From assembly GCA_910579585.1 (NCBI GenBank), contig CAJTVA010000001.1, forward strand, positions 33,992-97,991: 64,000 nt of DNA, given 5' to 3'. Origin of the DNA: an uncultured Christensenella sp. (GTDB taxonomy: Bacteria; Bacillota; Clostridia; Christensenellales; Borkfalkiaceae). The position numbers and the translations under genes were made by a program. Positions 8,941 to 18,047 of this stretch are shown one piece after another (the first letter of the stretch is position 1; each line of letters opens with the position of its first letter). The notes under the pieces were generated by a model, which did no database searches, was not told where the DNA came from, and saw nothing but the letters and a program-made list of their open reading frames with translations.

Positions 8941-9838
8941 TCAATATCCCCGCTATTTTGTCCGCAGTAGCGTTTTTAGGTTCAAGCCATATCAAATTAG
9001 GCGTTTTTTTGAAAAAAGTGAGCTGTCTTTTTGCATAATGGCGCGTATTTTGCTTTATTATGTCTGACATAGTACTTCGCAAATCTCCATTTTTTAAGCC
9101 TAAAACAACTTCCTTATATCCGATTGCCTGCATACATTGGCAATTTTCGTCAATACCGCGGTTCAAAAGGGTTTCAACCTCTTCGACAAGCCCCAGTTTA
9201 AACATTTCGTCTACGCGAGCGTTTATTCTTGCATACAGCTCTTCTCTGGGATAGTCGACGGCTACCGCGACAAAGTCGTACTTCGGAATAAGTTTATCGA
9301 TTTGCTCCGACTTCTTTTTGCCGCTGACCTCGAATATTTCCAGCGCACGAATAACGCGTTTTGTATCATTAGGGTGAAGAACCTCGGCAGTTTCGGTGTC
9401 GACCTCCCTCAATTTATCGAAAAGCGCGTCTTTGCCGTACTTTTCTAAAAATTCCGTGTACTTTTCACGCACGCGTTCGTTAGCGGCGGTATTGCCGTAT
9501 CCGAATTCGAATAAAAGAGAATTTATATAAAAGCCCGTGCCGCCGCAAATTATTGGAATTTTACCCTTTGATAGCAGATTTTCGAGAACGGGCAACGCTT
9601 TTTCAGCGTAATCGGACACGCTGAAAGTTTCGGTCGGGTCAACGACGTCGATTAAATGGTGCTTAACTCCACGCATTTCTTCTGCCGTGGGCTTTGCAGT
9701 GCCAATATTCAATCCTTTATATATAAGTTGCGAGTCGGCGGAAATTATCTCCGTATTGAATTTTAAAGCACAATCGACAGCAAGATCGGTTTTGCCTGAA
9801 GCGGTTGCGCCGCAGATAACGAGAACTTTGCGGGGCAT
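8927..9838 (-). CDS. miaA: tRNA dimethylallyltransferase
   Basis: 303 residues. The P-loop GATASGKTDLAVD, the ISADSQLIYKGLNIGTAKPT substrate-binding region, GGTGFYINSLL, and IKQNTRHYAKRQLTFF are all family hallmarks. It transfers a dimethylallyl group to N6 of A37 in tRNAs reading UNN codons; MiaB, encoded in the same operon, then methylthiolates the product. The segment DLRSTMSDIIKQN contains one copy of the 20-bp repeated motif (9057-9076) inside the coding frame. One base overlap with mutL upstream, 14-base overlap with ynbB downstream. Confidence 0.95.
   Translation of the reverse strand: MPRKVLVICGATASGKTDLAVDCALKFNTEIISADSQLIYKGLNIGTAKPTAEEMRGVKHHLIDVVDPTETFSVSDYAEKALPVLENLLSKGKIPIICGGTGFYINSLLFEFGYGNTAANERVREKYTEFLEKYGKDALFDKLREVDTETAEVLHPNDTKRVIRALEIFEVSGKKKSEQIDKLIPKYDFVAVAVDYPREELYARINARVDEMFKLGLVEEVETLLNRGIDENCQCMQAIGYKEVVLGLKNGDLRSTMSDIIKQNTRHYAKRQLTFFKKTPNLIWLEPKNATADKIAGILNETY
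9057..9076 (-). repeat. 20-bp motif AGTACTATG-N4-ACATAAT, copy 2 (inside miaA)
   Basis: On the minus strand: AGTACTATG TCAG ACATAAT, read in the direction of miaA. It shares its 16 fixed bases with the copies at 2203-2222 and 27039-27058. It encodes the residues STMSDII just before the conserved IKQNTRHYAKRQ segment. Confidence 0.7.
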
Positions 9839-11847
9839 CAGACTATCCTTTTAAACATCTTCTCGATATCTTTTTTCGTCAACGTTACACAGACGGGTCT
9901 GCCGTGCGGACACTTTAAACCCATATTTCCGTCAAGCATCTTAAACAGAGCGTCTACTTCGCCGTCAGTGAGTTGCATTCCGCCCTTTATTGCGTGCTTG
10001 CAAGCCGTCATCGCGATTTTGTCTTTTAAAACGTCCTCGAGCCTGATATCTTTAAGTCCGTCCACTTCCGCAAGAATTTCGTCGAAAAAATCTTTTATGT
10101 TTATTTCCTGCAAGTCGACAGGAACTTCGTCTATTCTGAAAGATTCAAACCCGAACGCCGCGATTCCGAATCCCATTGCCCTTAAAAGCGACTGTTTTTC
10201 TTCCAAAAAACGCGCTTCCGCAGGGTTTGTCGTAAAAATGTACGGAACCAACAACGCTTGTCTTGCGACTTCGCGTTTTGTAAGTTTTTCACGCAGTCTA
10301 TCGTAAATAAGTCTTTCGTGCGCGGCGTGCTGGTCAATCATATACACGGTATCCGCAACTTCGTATATTAAATAGGTATTGAAAAGGTTGCCCTTATACT
10401 TGCAGGTTTCAAACTTGATTTTCTGCTGTTCTTGCTTCCTTTCTTCGAATAATCTGCGCTCGACTTCGTAAACTGCGACGTTCCCGTTAAAAGAGGGCGC
10501 GACATACTCGTCGGTAACGCGCATAGTCGTCGGTTTCTGCGCGGGAACAAGCTCGGAAAGCGGCATATCCTTTAAGGGGTCGTAATAATTGCGTGAAGTT
10601 TCGCCGCCGCTTACGTCAATTCCCGCGGCTTTTGCATCCTCTGCAACCGCGCTTGACTTGTCGTATTTCTGCAAAAGCCGCGCTAAGTCGCCGTTTCGTT
10701 TTTCGGGTTCGGGCAAAAATTCGGAAACGGGATTCGAGAAATTTGTAACAGGCGCTGAAACCGAGGTCGGCACACTATAAACCCTGTTTTCGCCCTCTTT
10801 ACCGCCTATTTTCGACTGAATTTCGGGCAGTCTGGTTTCACTGACGACAAATTCGGCCGCCTTGGACGTTCCGTCCAGTACCGAAGAAATAACAGAATAA
10901 ATCGCTCCGAAAATGAATTTGTTATCTATGAACCTTACGTCCGCCTTGCTGGGGTGAACGTTCACGTCGACGATATCGGCCGGCACGCAGATATTTAAAA
11001 CGTAAAACGGGAATTGGCGCTTCATCATATAACTTGCGTACGCCTGATTTATGGCGGTTGCAATGATATTATTGACGATATATCTTCCGTTTAAAAATAC
11101 GCTTTGGTAGGACTTATTGGGTTTGAAGAAATTCTGGTTGCCGATAAAGCCGCTTATCGTGACGCCGTTCTTTTCGGCGTCGATTTTATAGCACTGAGAA
11201 AGGACTTTCGCGCCGTAGACCTGCGCCACGGCTTCGTCAAGACCGCCGCCGAACGACTGCAACTTAAGATTTCCGTCAACATAATATCTGAACGAAACTG
11301 CGGGGTTGCAGAGAATATATCGCACGATAAAGCTGGAAATATCCGTTTCTTCCTTTTTACCGTCCTTTAAAAATTTGGCGCGGACGGGCGTATTGTAAAA
11401 AAGGTTATTGACAGTGACGACGGTGCCCTTTTCGAGCGCGGCGGGCGTAACCTCGCCAATCTTGCCGCCGTCACAACTTATTTTATACGCGGAATTGCCT
11501 TTTGTGACAGATATTATTTCGACCTTTGCAACCGAAGAGATACTTGCAAGCGCTTCACCCCTGAAGCCTAACGTTACGATACTGTCCAAATCCTCTACCT
11601 TTGCGATTTTACTTGTTGCGTGGGGTAAAAAGGCGGATTTCAGGTCGTCACGCTCGATTCCCCAGCCGTTATCGATAATTTTTATAAGCTGTTTACCGCC
11701 GTTTTCAATATAAATTTCTATTTCGTCGGCGCCCGCGTCAAGCGAATTTTCAATAAGCTCTTTTACCGCGGAATACGGTCTGTCGACGACTTCGCCCGCG
11801 GCTATACGATTGTAAACGCTCTGCGTTAAGATATTTATCTTCGTCAT
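9838..11847 (-). CDS. mutL: DNA mismatch repair protein MutL
   Basis: 669 residues. The N-terminal GHKL ATPase has the expected motifs (AAGEVVDRPYSAVKELIENSLDAGA, DNGWGI, HATSKI, GFRGEALASISSV). A linker of about 130 residues follows, then the C-terminal dimerisation/endonuclease domain. The nuclease motif reads DQHAAHERLIYD: the usual final Glu is Asp here. The other C-terminal nuclease motifs ACKHAIKGG and CPHGRP are intact, so strand-nicking activity is likely kept, as expected for a species without MutH. Overlaps mutS by four bases and miaA by one. Confidence 0.96.
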   Translation of the reverse strand: MTKINILTQSVYNRIAAGEVVDRPYSAVKELIENSLDAGADEIEIYIENGGKQLIKIIDNGWGIERDDLKSAFLPHATSKIAKVEDLDSIVTLGFRGEALASISSVAKVEIISVTKGNSAYKISCDGGKIGEVTPAALEKGTVVTVNNLFYNTPVRAKFLKDGKKEETDISSFIVRYILCNPAVSFRYYVDGNLKLQSFGGGLDEAVAQVYGAKVLSQCYKIDAEKNGVTISGFIGNQNFFKPNKSYQSVFLNGRYIVNNIIATAINQAYASYMMKRQFPFYVLNICVPADIVDVNVHPSKADVRFIDNKFIFGAIYSVISSVLDGTSKAAEFVVSETRLPEIQSKIGGKEGENRVYSVPTSVSAPVTNFSNPVSEFLPEPEKRNGDLARLLQKYDKSSAVAEDAKAAGIDVSGGETSRNYYDPLKDMPLSELVPAQKPTTMRVTDEYVAPSFNGNVAVYEVERRLFEERKQEQQKIKFETCKYKGNLFNTYLIYEVADTVYMIDQHAAHERLIYDRLREKLTKREVARQALLVPYIFTTNPAEARFLEEKQSLLRAMGFGIAAFGFESFRIDEVPVDLQEINIKDFFDEILAEVDGLKDIRLEDVLKDKIAMTACKHAIKGGMQLTDGEVDALFKMLDGNMGLKCPHGRPVCVTLTKKDIEKMFKRIV

Positions 11848-14408
11848 TTTTTCACCTTTTCGACCAGGTCGCCGACAAGCAGAAACGCTTGCATAGGCGA
11901 TAAATTGTTCATATCAACTTCCGATAATATTTTCTCAATTTCGGACGGTGCGTTCACGTTTACGCGTTCGACCTCCGCTACGCTCGGCTTTTGTCCGCAT
12001 TCAAGCCTTAAAATCTCTTTTGCCCTGTCTGTGACTTTGGTCGGAACGCCGGCAAGCGCCGCGACTTCTATACCGAAACTACGATTTGCGCCGCCGCGCA
12101 TAATCTTGCGCAAAAATACTATTCCGCCTCCCAATTCCCTGACGGCGATTTTATAGTTCTTTATGCCGTCGATTTTGTTCTCAAGCTCTGTAAGCTCGTG
12201 ATAGTGGGTCGCAAACATCGTATAAGCGCCGATATTTTCGGTAAGATATTCGATAACAGCCCAAGCTATGCTGAGCCCGTCGTAAGTCGATGTGCCCCTG
12301 CCCACTTCGTCAAGAATCAAAAGGCTGTTTTTCGTAGCGTTCTGGATAATCGAAGCAACTTCAATCATCTCGACCATAAACGTGCTTTGGTCGGAAATCA
12401 AGTTGTCGCTTGCGCCGACGCGGGTGAAAACCCTGTCTGTCAAAGGAATTTGCGCCGTTTTTGCGGGCACGAAACAGCCGAGGTGCGCCATAATTGTAAT
12501 TATCGCGGTCTGGCGCATATAAGTGCTTTTACCGGCCATATTCGGACCCGTTATTATCATCGTCCTGTTTTCCCCGCCGTCTAAAAGCGTATCGTTGGGG
12601 ATAAACTTGTCCTTTGAAATTACCTCGACGACGGGGTGTCTGCCGTCACGGATAATCAGCGGTTTGCCGCTTTCGACTATTTGCGGGCGGACGTATTTAT
12701 TGACTTTCGAAACCTCCGCAAAGGCAACAAGCATATCTAAAAGCGCGATTGCGGAAGAAATTTTCTTGAATTTTTCTATGTATTCAGAAAGGACGGACTT
12801 TATCTGCTCGTAAAGCTCGGCTTCGAGTTTTATTACGAGTTCGCCGCAAGTAAGAATTTTTTCTTCGAGTTCTTTTAATTCCTCGGTCGTGAAGCGCTCG
12901 GCGTTGGCAAGGGTCTGGCGCCTTTGGTAGTTTAAAGGAACCTTGTCTATCATCGACTTCGTGACTTCGATATAATAGCCGAAAACGCGGTTGTACTTGA
13001 TTTTAAGGTTTCTTATACCCGTCTTGTCGCGCTCGGCAATTTCCATTTCTCCAATAAGCCCCGAGCCGTTTTTAACGATATTCCTTAGGTCGTCTAGGCG
13101 CGCGTTATATCCCGTTTTTATATACTTTCCATCCCTAAGATTCGCGGGGGTAACGGGGTCAATTGCGTTTTCAAGCAATGTCGCGACATCGGAAAGGTCG
13201 ATAAGCTGTTCGGAAATCTCCTTTAATATTCCCGAACCGAACCCCGAAAGCGCGAATTTAACGTTCGGAATTACGGCTAGCGAATGGGCAAGATTTAAAC
13301 AGTCCTTGGGAAGAACCGTGCCGCCTGCAATCTTACCCGCAATTCTCTCGACATCCTTTATTCCTTTCAGCATTTCGGCGATATTGAGCCTAGCTACGGT
13401 TGAATCGTACAGTTCCTGCACACCGTCGAGGCGGCGGTCGATTTGCGCTTTATCGAAAAGCGGATATATTATCCCGTTATTCAAGAGCCTTGCGCCCATA
13501 GGCGTCTGGGTCTTGTCCAATATCCATAAAAGCGTGCCGTACTTGCCGCCGTCGTTCATTGATTTGACGATTTCGAGGTTTCGCAGCGCCGCGGGGTCGA
13601 GCTGCATAAACTTTTCGTTATGGATATACTTGACGCCCGTGATATTTTTGAGCGCGTGTTTTTGCGTTTCTTTTAAGTACTCGATAAGCGCGCCCGCCGC
13701 TGAAACGGCGCCTTTTTTGTCCGCAATAGGAAAAGCCGAAAGAGTTTGAGTTTCGAATTGCTCTAAAAGAGTTTTTTCCGCCGCGCCATAGCCGAACGCC
13801 CAGTCGGGGAAGTTCGAAAAGCGGGGAATTACCCCCCTTGTGATTTCGGGTAAGTCTTTTGCGGCAAGCAACATTTCGTCGTTCGCGATAATTTCCTTGA
13901 CCTCGAGAACAGTCATCTGCGATATGCATTTTTTGACGCAGTTGTCGCCGAAAAACTCGGTTGCGGTAAGCTCGCCCGTGGTGACGTCAGCCCAGGAAAG
14001 CGAAACGCAGTTTTTCTCTTTATACACGCAACAAATAAAGTTGTTGGTCTTTTCGTTTATGCTGTCGCTTGAAAGCGTACCCGCAGTAACGACGCGCACG
14101 ACGTCGCGGGCGACCATTCCCTTAGCCTGAGAAGCGTCTTCTAGTTGCTCGCAAATCGCGACTTTAAGTCCGCTTTGAACCAGCTTGGTTATGTAACCCT
14201 CCGCCGCGTGAAAAGGTACGCCACACATAGGCGCGCGCTCTTCAAGCCCGCAATCTCTGCCCGTAAGCGTCAAATCGAGGATATCCGAAGCTAATTTCGC
14301 GTCGTCGAAAAACATCTCGTAAAAGTCGCCGAGCCTGTAAAATATTATGCAGTCGGGGTACCTTTCCTTTACGGTAAAGTAGTGCTGCATCATCTTAGAA
14401 AGTGCCAT
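11844..14408 (-). CDS. mutS: DNA mismatch recognition ATPase MutS
   Basis: 854 residues, typical MutS1. The mismatch-reading Phe-x-Glu is in GDFYEMFFDDAK near residue 30. The connector, lever and clamp domains follow, and then the ABC-type ATPase with Walker A GPNMAGKSTYMRQ, LILDEVGRGTSTYDGLSIAW (Walker B and signature) and ATHYHEL. It recognises mispairs and recruits MutL, encoded directly downstream. The start lies 24 bases after the miaB stop. Confidence 0.97.
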   Translation of the reverse strand: MALSKMMQHYFTVKERYPDCIIFYRLGDFYEMFFDDAKLASDILDLTLTGRDCGLEERAPMCGVPFHAAEGYITKLVQSGLKVAICEQLEDASQAKGMVARDVVRVVTAGTLSSDSINEKTNNFICCVYKEKNCVSLSWADVTTGELTATEFFGDNCVKKCISQMTVLEVKEIIANDEMLLAAKDLPEITRGVIPRFSNFPDWAFGYGAAEKTLLEQFETQTLSAFPIADKKGAVSAAGALIEYLKETQKHALKNITGVKYIHNEKFMQLDPAALRNLEIVKSMNDGGKYGTLLWILDKTQTPMGARLLNNGIIYPLFDKAQIDRRLDGVQELYDSTVARLNIAEMLKGIKDVERIAGKIAGGTVLPKDCLNLAHSLAVIPNVKFALSGFGSGILKEISEQLIDLSDVATLLENAIDPVTPANLRDGKYIKTGYNARLDDLRNIVKNGSGLIGEMEIAERDKTGIRNLKIKYNRVFGYYIEVTKSMIDKVPLNYQRRQTLANAERFTTEELKELEEKILTCGELVIKLEAELYEQIKSVLSEYIEKFKKISSAIALLDMLVAFAEVSKVNKYVRPQIVESGKPLIIRDGRHPVVEVISKDKFIPNDTLLDGGENRTMIITGPNMAGKSTYMRQTAIITIMAHLGCFVPAKTAQIPLTDRVFTRVGASDNLISDQSTFMVEMIEVASIIQNATKNSLLILDEVGRGTSTYDGLSIAWAVIEYLTENIGAYTMFATHYHELTELENKIDGIKNYKIAVRELGGGIVFLRKIMRGGANRSFGIEVAALAGVPTKVTDRAKEILRLECGQKPSVAEVERVNVNAPSEIEKILSEVDMNNLSPMQAFLLVGDLVEKVKK

Positions 14409-14432
14409 AAGTTTTTCCTTTGTGGTTCTCTT

Positions 14433-15743
14433 TTATATCCTTTCGCCGTAGAGCGAAATTCCGTTCGCTTCGGTGATTTTTAAGTTTACAAATTCGCCTA
14501 TCGCATTTTTATCCGACGCGAAATAAGCCATTCTGCCGTAGCCGTCCCTGCCCTGATAGAGCCCTTTTTTCGTATCGAAATCCTCGCACAGAATTTCGAC
14601 AGTTTTACCGACGTATTGCGCGGACTGACTGCGGGTCTGGGAATTTACAAGCGCGATTAAACGCATTATGCGGTCTTTGGATACATCTTCGGGAATCTGG
14701 TTGTCCATTCTCGCCGCAACGGTGCCCTCCCTTTTGGAATAGACGAACGTGAAAGCAGAAGAATAGCCCACCCTTTCAACAAGACGCATCGTGCCTAAAA
14801 AGTCCTCTTCCGTTTCACCCGGAAAGCCTACTATAAGGTCTGTCGTAAGCGTGCAGTCTGGCACGTATTTCTTCAAAATTTCAACTTTACCGATATAGTC
14901 TTCCACCGTATATTTTCTGTTCATAGCCTTTAACACGGGATTTGAACCACTCTGCACCGGCAGGTGCACGGAATGGCAGATTTTCGGGTTTTCGGAAATG
15001 ACCTTTGCAAGCTCTTCGGAAAAGTCCTTTGGGTGGCTTGTCATAAATCTGAGCCTGAATTTCCCGTCGATTTTCGCTATGCGCCTTAAAAGTTCAGGAA
15101 ACGAAATATCGTCCGTGCCGTTCGCATAGGAATTGACATTCTGACCTAAAAGAGTTATCTCCTTATATCCTTTGGATATAAGCTCCTCGGCTTCGCGAAT
15201 GATATTTTCCGAGCGGCGGCTTCTTTCCCTGCCGCGAACATAAGGCACTATACAGTAACTGCAAAAGTTGTTGCAGCCGTAAGTGATGTTTATCCAGGCG
15301 TTGGGGAAGCTTGTCCGCAAAGGGTGCTCTTCCTCGCAGATAACGCCCTCATCCTTTATCTCAATGACGGCTTTTTTCTGTTTTTGCTTTTTAATAATCA
15401 GCGCTTTAAGGTCGTTTAAGTTGTGCGTGCCGAAAATCACGTCCACGTAAGGGTACTTTTCGTGCAGGACGTCGGCCTTGCCTATCTGTTGCGTAAGACA
15501 ACCGCCTACGGCAATTATCATATCTTTCTTGCTTTTTTTCAGCTTTTTCAGCATTCCAATATTGCCGAAAGCGTGGTTTTCCGCGTTCTCTCGTATACAG
15601 CAGGTATTGAACACGGCGATATCTGCGTCCTCTATTCTTTCGCAGCTTTCATAGCCGAGTTCGGACAGTATCCCCGCTATTTTTTCCGATTCGTGTACGT
15701 TCATCTGACAGCCGTACGTCGTTATGTGATAATACTTGGTCAT
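14433..15743 (-). CDS. miaB: tRNA-2-methylthio-N6-dimethylallyladenosine synthase
   Basis: 436 residues. The N-terminal UPF0004 domain carries YGCQMNVHESE and further Cys for the auxiliary iron-sulfur cluster. The radical-SAM domain has GCNNFCSYCIVPYVRG (CxxxCxxC), and a TRAM domain lies at the C-terminus. It adds a methylthio group to i6A37 made by MiaA. The ATG is only nine bases after a strong -10 box (15753-15758), so its mRNA is probably leaderless and no ribosome binding site is present. Confidence 0.94.
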   Translation of the reverse strand: MTKYYHITTYGCQMNVHESEKIAGILSELGYESCERIEDADIAVFNTCCIRENAENHAFGNIGMLKKLKKSKKDMIIAVGGCLTQQIGKADVLHEKYPYVDVIFGTHNLNDLKALIIKKQKQKKAVIEIKDEGVICEEEHPLRTSFPNAWINITYGCNNFCSYCIVPYVRGRERSRRSENIIREAEELISKGYKEITLLGQNVNSYANGTDDISFPELLRRIAKIDGKFRLRFMTSHPKDFSEELAKVISENPKICHSVHLPVQSGSNPVLKAMNRKYTVEDYIGKVEILKKYVPDCTLTTDLIVGFPGETEEDFLGTMRLVERVGYSSAFTFVYSKREGTVAARMDNQIPEDVSKDRIMRLIALVNSQTRSQSAQYVGKTVEILCEDFDTKKGLYQGRDGYGRMAYFASDKNAIGEFVNLKITEANGISLYGERI

Positions 15744-15752
15744 TATAGATAG

Positions 15753-15781
15753 ATTATATAATTTTTAAGGAAATTTTTCAA
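15753..15781 (-). promoter_or_regulatory. Sigma-A promoter for miaB-mutS-mutL-miaA operon
   Basis: Minus strand: TTGAAA (15776-15781), a 17-base spacer and TATAAT (15753-15758). Transcription would start around 15746, three bases before the miaB ATG. Confidence 0.75.
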
Positions 15782-15824
15782 TAAAATTTGCAACAATTTA
15801 CAAATTTTATAAATACTATTTGCA

Positions 15825-18047
15825 ATGACGAAATTTCTGAAAGTATCGCTTATCATCTCTCTGAGTTTTCTGGTCGTTGCGTTATCGCTTACCGCAGCAT
15901 TCTTTATAATAACCAAAGACGCAAAACTCGACGAAAGCAAGCTTATTAAACCAAATCAAAACGTAATAATTTACGACGACAACGGTAACGAAATTACCAG
16001 CGCGTCCGTTTCGGGGAAAAACAAGAGCGTAGAGATTGAAAATCTGACTCCGCATACTATAAACGCGTTTATTGCCAGCGAGGACAGAGCCTTTTACTCA
16101 CACAACGGACTTAATTACAAGCGAATGATTAAGGCGCTGTTTACTAATATCGCTTCCCGCTCGTTCAAGGAAGGTGCTTCGACTATAAGCCAACAGCTTA
16201 TTAAAAACACTCACCTTTCAAACGATAAAACCATAACAAGAAAACTTAACGAAATCCGCCTAACGAAACAATTAGAACGAGCATATTCCAAGGACGAAAT
16301 TCTGGAAATGTATTTGAACACCATTTATTTCGGACACCACTGCTACGGGTTACAGAGCGCGGCGGAGTTCTATTTCGATAAAAAAGCCGAAAATCTTTCC
16401 TTGACAGAGAGCGCGACCTTGGTAGGACTGCTGACCTCGCCCAACAATTATTCACCTTTCAAAAACCCTGAAAAGAGCTTAGCTAAACGCAACACGGTGC
16501 TAAAATCTATGCTTGAATGCGGTTATATCGGGCAAGACGAATACGAAAGCGCTATAAACACCCCCCTTAACGCCGTACAGACGGTGAGCGGAGAGAAAAA
16601 TTCTTCTTATATAAACGCGGTATTCGACGAGCTGGAAACGCTGGATATTAACGTTTACGACCTTACAGGCGGGTGTATAATAAGGACTTACCTCGACAAC
16701 GGACTGCAAAGTTATATCGAGGGGTTGAACTTTGAAACGGATAACGCGATAATAGTGACCTCTGCGGCGGGCGGAGTAAGCGCTTTTAAGTCCACCGTAG
16801 GCAACGTGCGGCGACAACCGGGTTCGACAATTAAGCCCGCGCTTGTGTACGCGCCGGCAATCGAGGAAAAGCTTTTAAGCCCTTTTACTAAAATTCTTGA
16901 CGAAAGGATTGATTTCGGCGGCTATTCGCCTGAAAATTACGATAAAAAATATCACGGCTACGTAACCGTTGCCGAGAGCCTTAAATTCAGTTACAACGTG
17001 CCCGCCGTTAAAACCCTGAACTCGCTTACTTTGGATACGGTGGAAAAATATCTTACCAGAATGAACATCTCGCTCGAAGACGACGAAAGGAACTTATCGC
17101 TTGCGCTTGGTGGAATGAAGTACGGGCTCACCTTAAAAGAACTAGCTGACCGTTTTTCAATATTTTCGAACGGCGGGAAATACGCTCCGTCGCATTTCAT
17201 AAAAGAAATCATTTCGAATAGCGGCAAGACGATTTATAAGGCGGAAACCACGCCCGGTCCCGTTTTCTCTGCAGGCACCTGCTCTCTTATGAACGAGATG
17301 CTTATTGAAACATCTAAAAGCGGAACAGCAAAAAGCCTTGCGGGAATCGGCTTCGACGTCGCCACAAAAACGGGAACCTGCGGAAATTCCGAGGGCAACA
17401 CGGACGCTTATGCTATAAGTTATACTTCAGAACATTGCATCGGAGTATGGTTAGGCGATAAAGATATGAAACGGCTAAACGTTACAGGCGGCGGAAGTTG
17501 TTGCGGATACGTTAAAGGAATACTCAGCAAACTTTACGGGGACCACACACCGAAAAATCTCGACACCAACGAGGGTACCTCCACCGTAAAAATCGACGCC
17601 GAGGACTATTATAACGACAACAAAATCATTCTTGCAGACGACCTGTCGCCCAAGCTTAACGTATTGGAAGTCAAAGTCGTTTCTGGAAACGAGCCGAAAG
17701 AAAAGAGTACGAAATTTTCTTCCCCTGAAATACGAAGCCCTGAAATTTCCGTTAAAAACGGTACCGTAAACATCTTATTATGTCAGACAAAGTACTATGC
17801 ATATCTTATAAAACGTAGTTTTAATGGGCATTTTGAAGTAATTTACGACGGAAAATGGCAAGAAACTATTTCTGATACCCCTGATAACGGTTGCTACGTT
17901 TATTCGGTCACACCGTACTATTTCGACGGCGAAAATAAAATATACGGCAAGGAAATCTCCTTGCCGCCGATAAACGTTAACAGTACCGGAACGTCGCCGC
18001 AGGTTAAAATACCCAACCTTGTAAACGACGAGTGGTACAATTTATAA
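15825..18047 (+). CDS. Class A penicillin-binding protein (glycosyltransferase/transpeptidase)
   Basis: 740 residues. One N-terminal membrane helix (residues 7-29) is followed by a GT51 glycosyltransferase domain (EDRAFYSHNGLNYKRM, GASTISQQLIKN, EMYLNTIYFGHHCYGLQ). The transpeptidase domain has the active Ser in RQPGSTIKPALVY (SxxK), SYN in KFSYNVPAVK and KTG in ATKTGTCG. A C-terminal fibronectin-like extension of roughly 100 residues follows. It polymerises and cross-links peptidoglycan outside the membrane. No clear ribosome binding site is seen. Its stop codon overlaps the end of the convergent thiI by six bases. Confidence 0.95.
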   Translation: MTKFLKVSLIISLSFLVVALSLTAAFFIITKDAKLDESKLIKPNQNVIIYDDNGNEITSASVSGKNKSVEIENLTPHTINAFIASEDRAFYSHNGLNYKRMIKALFTNIASRSFKEGASTISQQLIKNTHLSNDKTITRKLNEIRLTKQLERAYSKDEILEMYLNTIYFGHHCYGLQSAAEFYFDKKAENLSLTESATLVGLLTSPNNYSPFKNPEKSLAKRNTVLKSMLECGYIGQDEYESAINTPLNAVQTVSGEKNSSYINAVFDELETLDINVYDLTGGCIIRTYLDNGLQSYIEGLNFETDNAIIVTSAAGGVSAFKSTVGNVRRQPGSTIKPALVYAPAIEEKLLSPFTKILDERIDFGGYSPENYDKKYHGYVTVAESLKFSYNVPAVKTLNSLTLDTVEKYLTRMNISLEDDERNLSLALGGMKYGLTLKELADRFSIFSNGGKYAPSHFIKEIISNSGKTIYKAETTPGPVFSAGTCSLMNEMLIETSKSGTAKSLAGIGFDVATKTGTCGNSEGNTDAYAISYTSEHCIGVWLGDKDMKRLNVTGGGSCCGYVKGILSKLYGDHTPKNLDTNEGTSTVKIDAEDYYNDNKIILADDLSPKLNVLEVKVVSGNEPKEKSTKFSSPEIRSPEISVKNGTVNILLCQTKYYAYLIKRSFNGHFEVIYDGKWQETISDTPDNGCYVYSVTPYYFDGENKIYGKEISLPPINVNSTGTSPQVKIPNLVNDEWYNL

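Noticed and set aside
12991..13749. Long open frame antisense to mutS (about 250 codons)
   Set aside because: It lies wholly opposite a confidently assigned mutS, has no ribosome binding site, and its composition (Ser/Ile/Pro-rich) is that of antisense shadow translation. The same holds for the frames opposite ftsZ, purB and ftsK.
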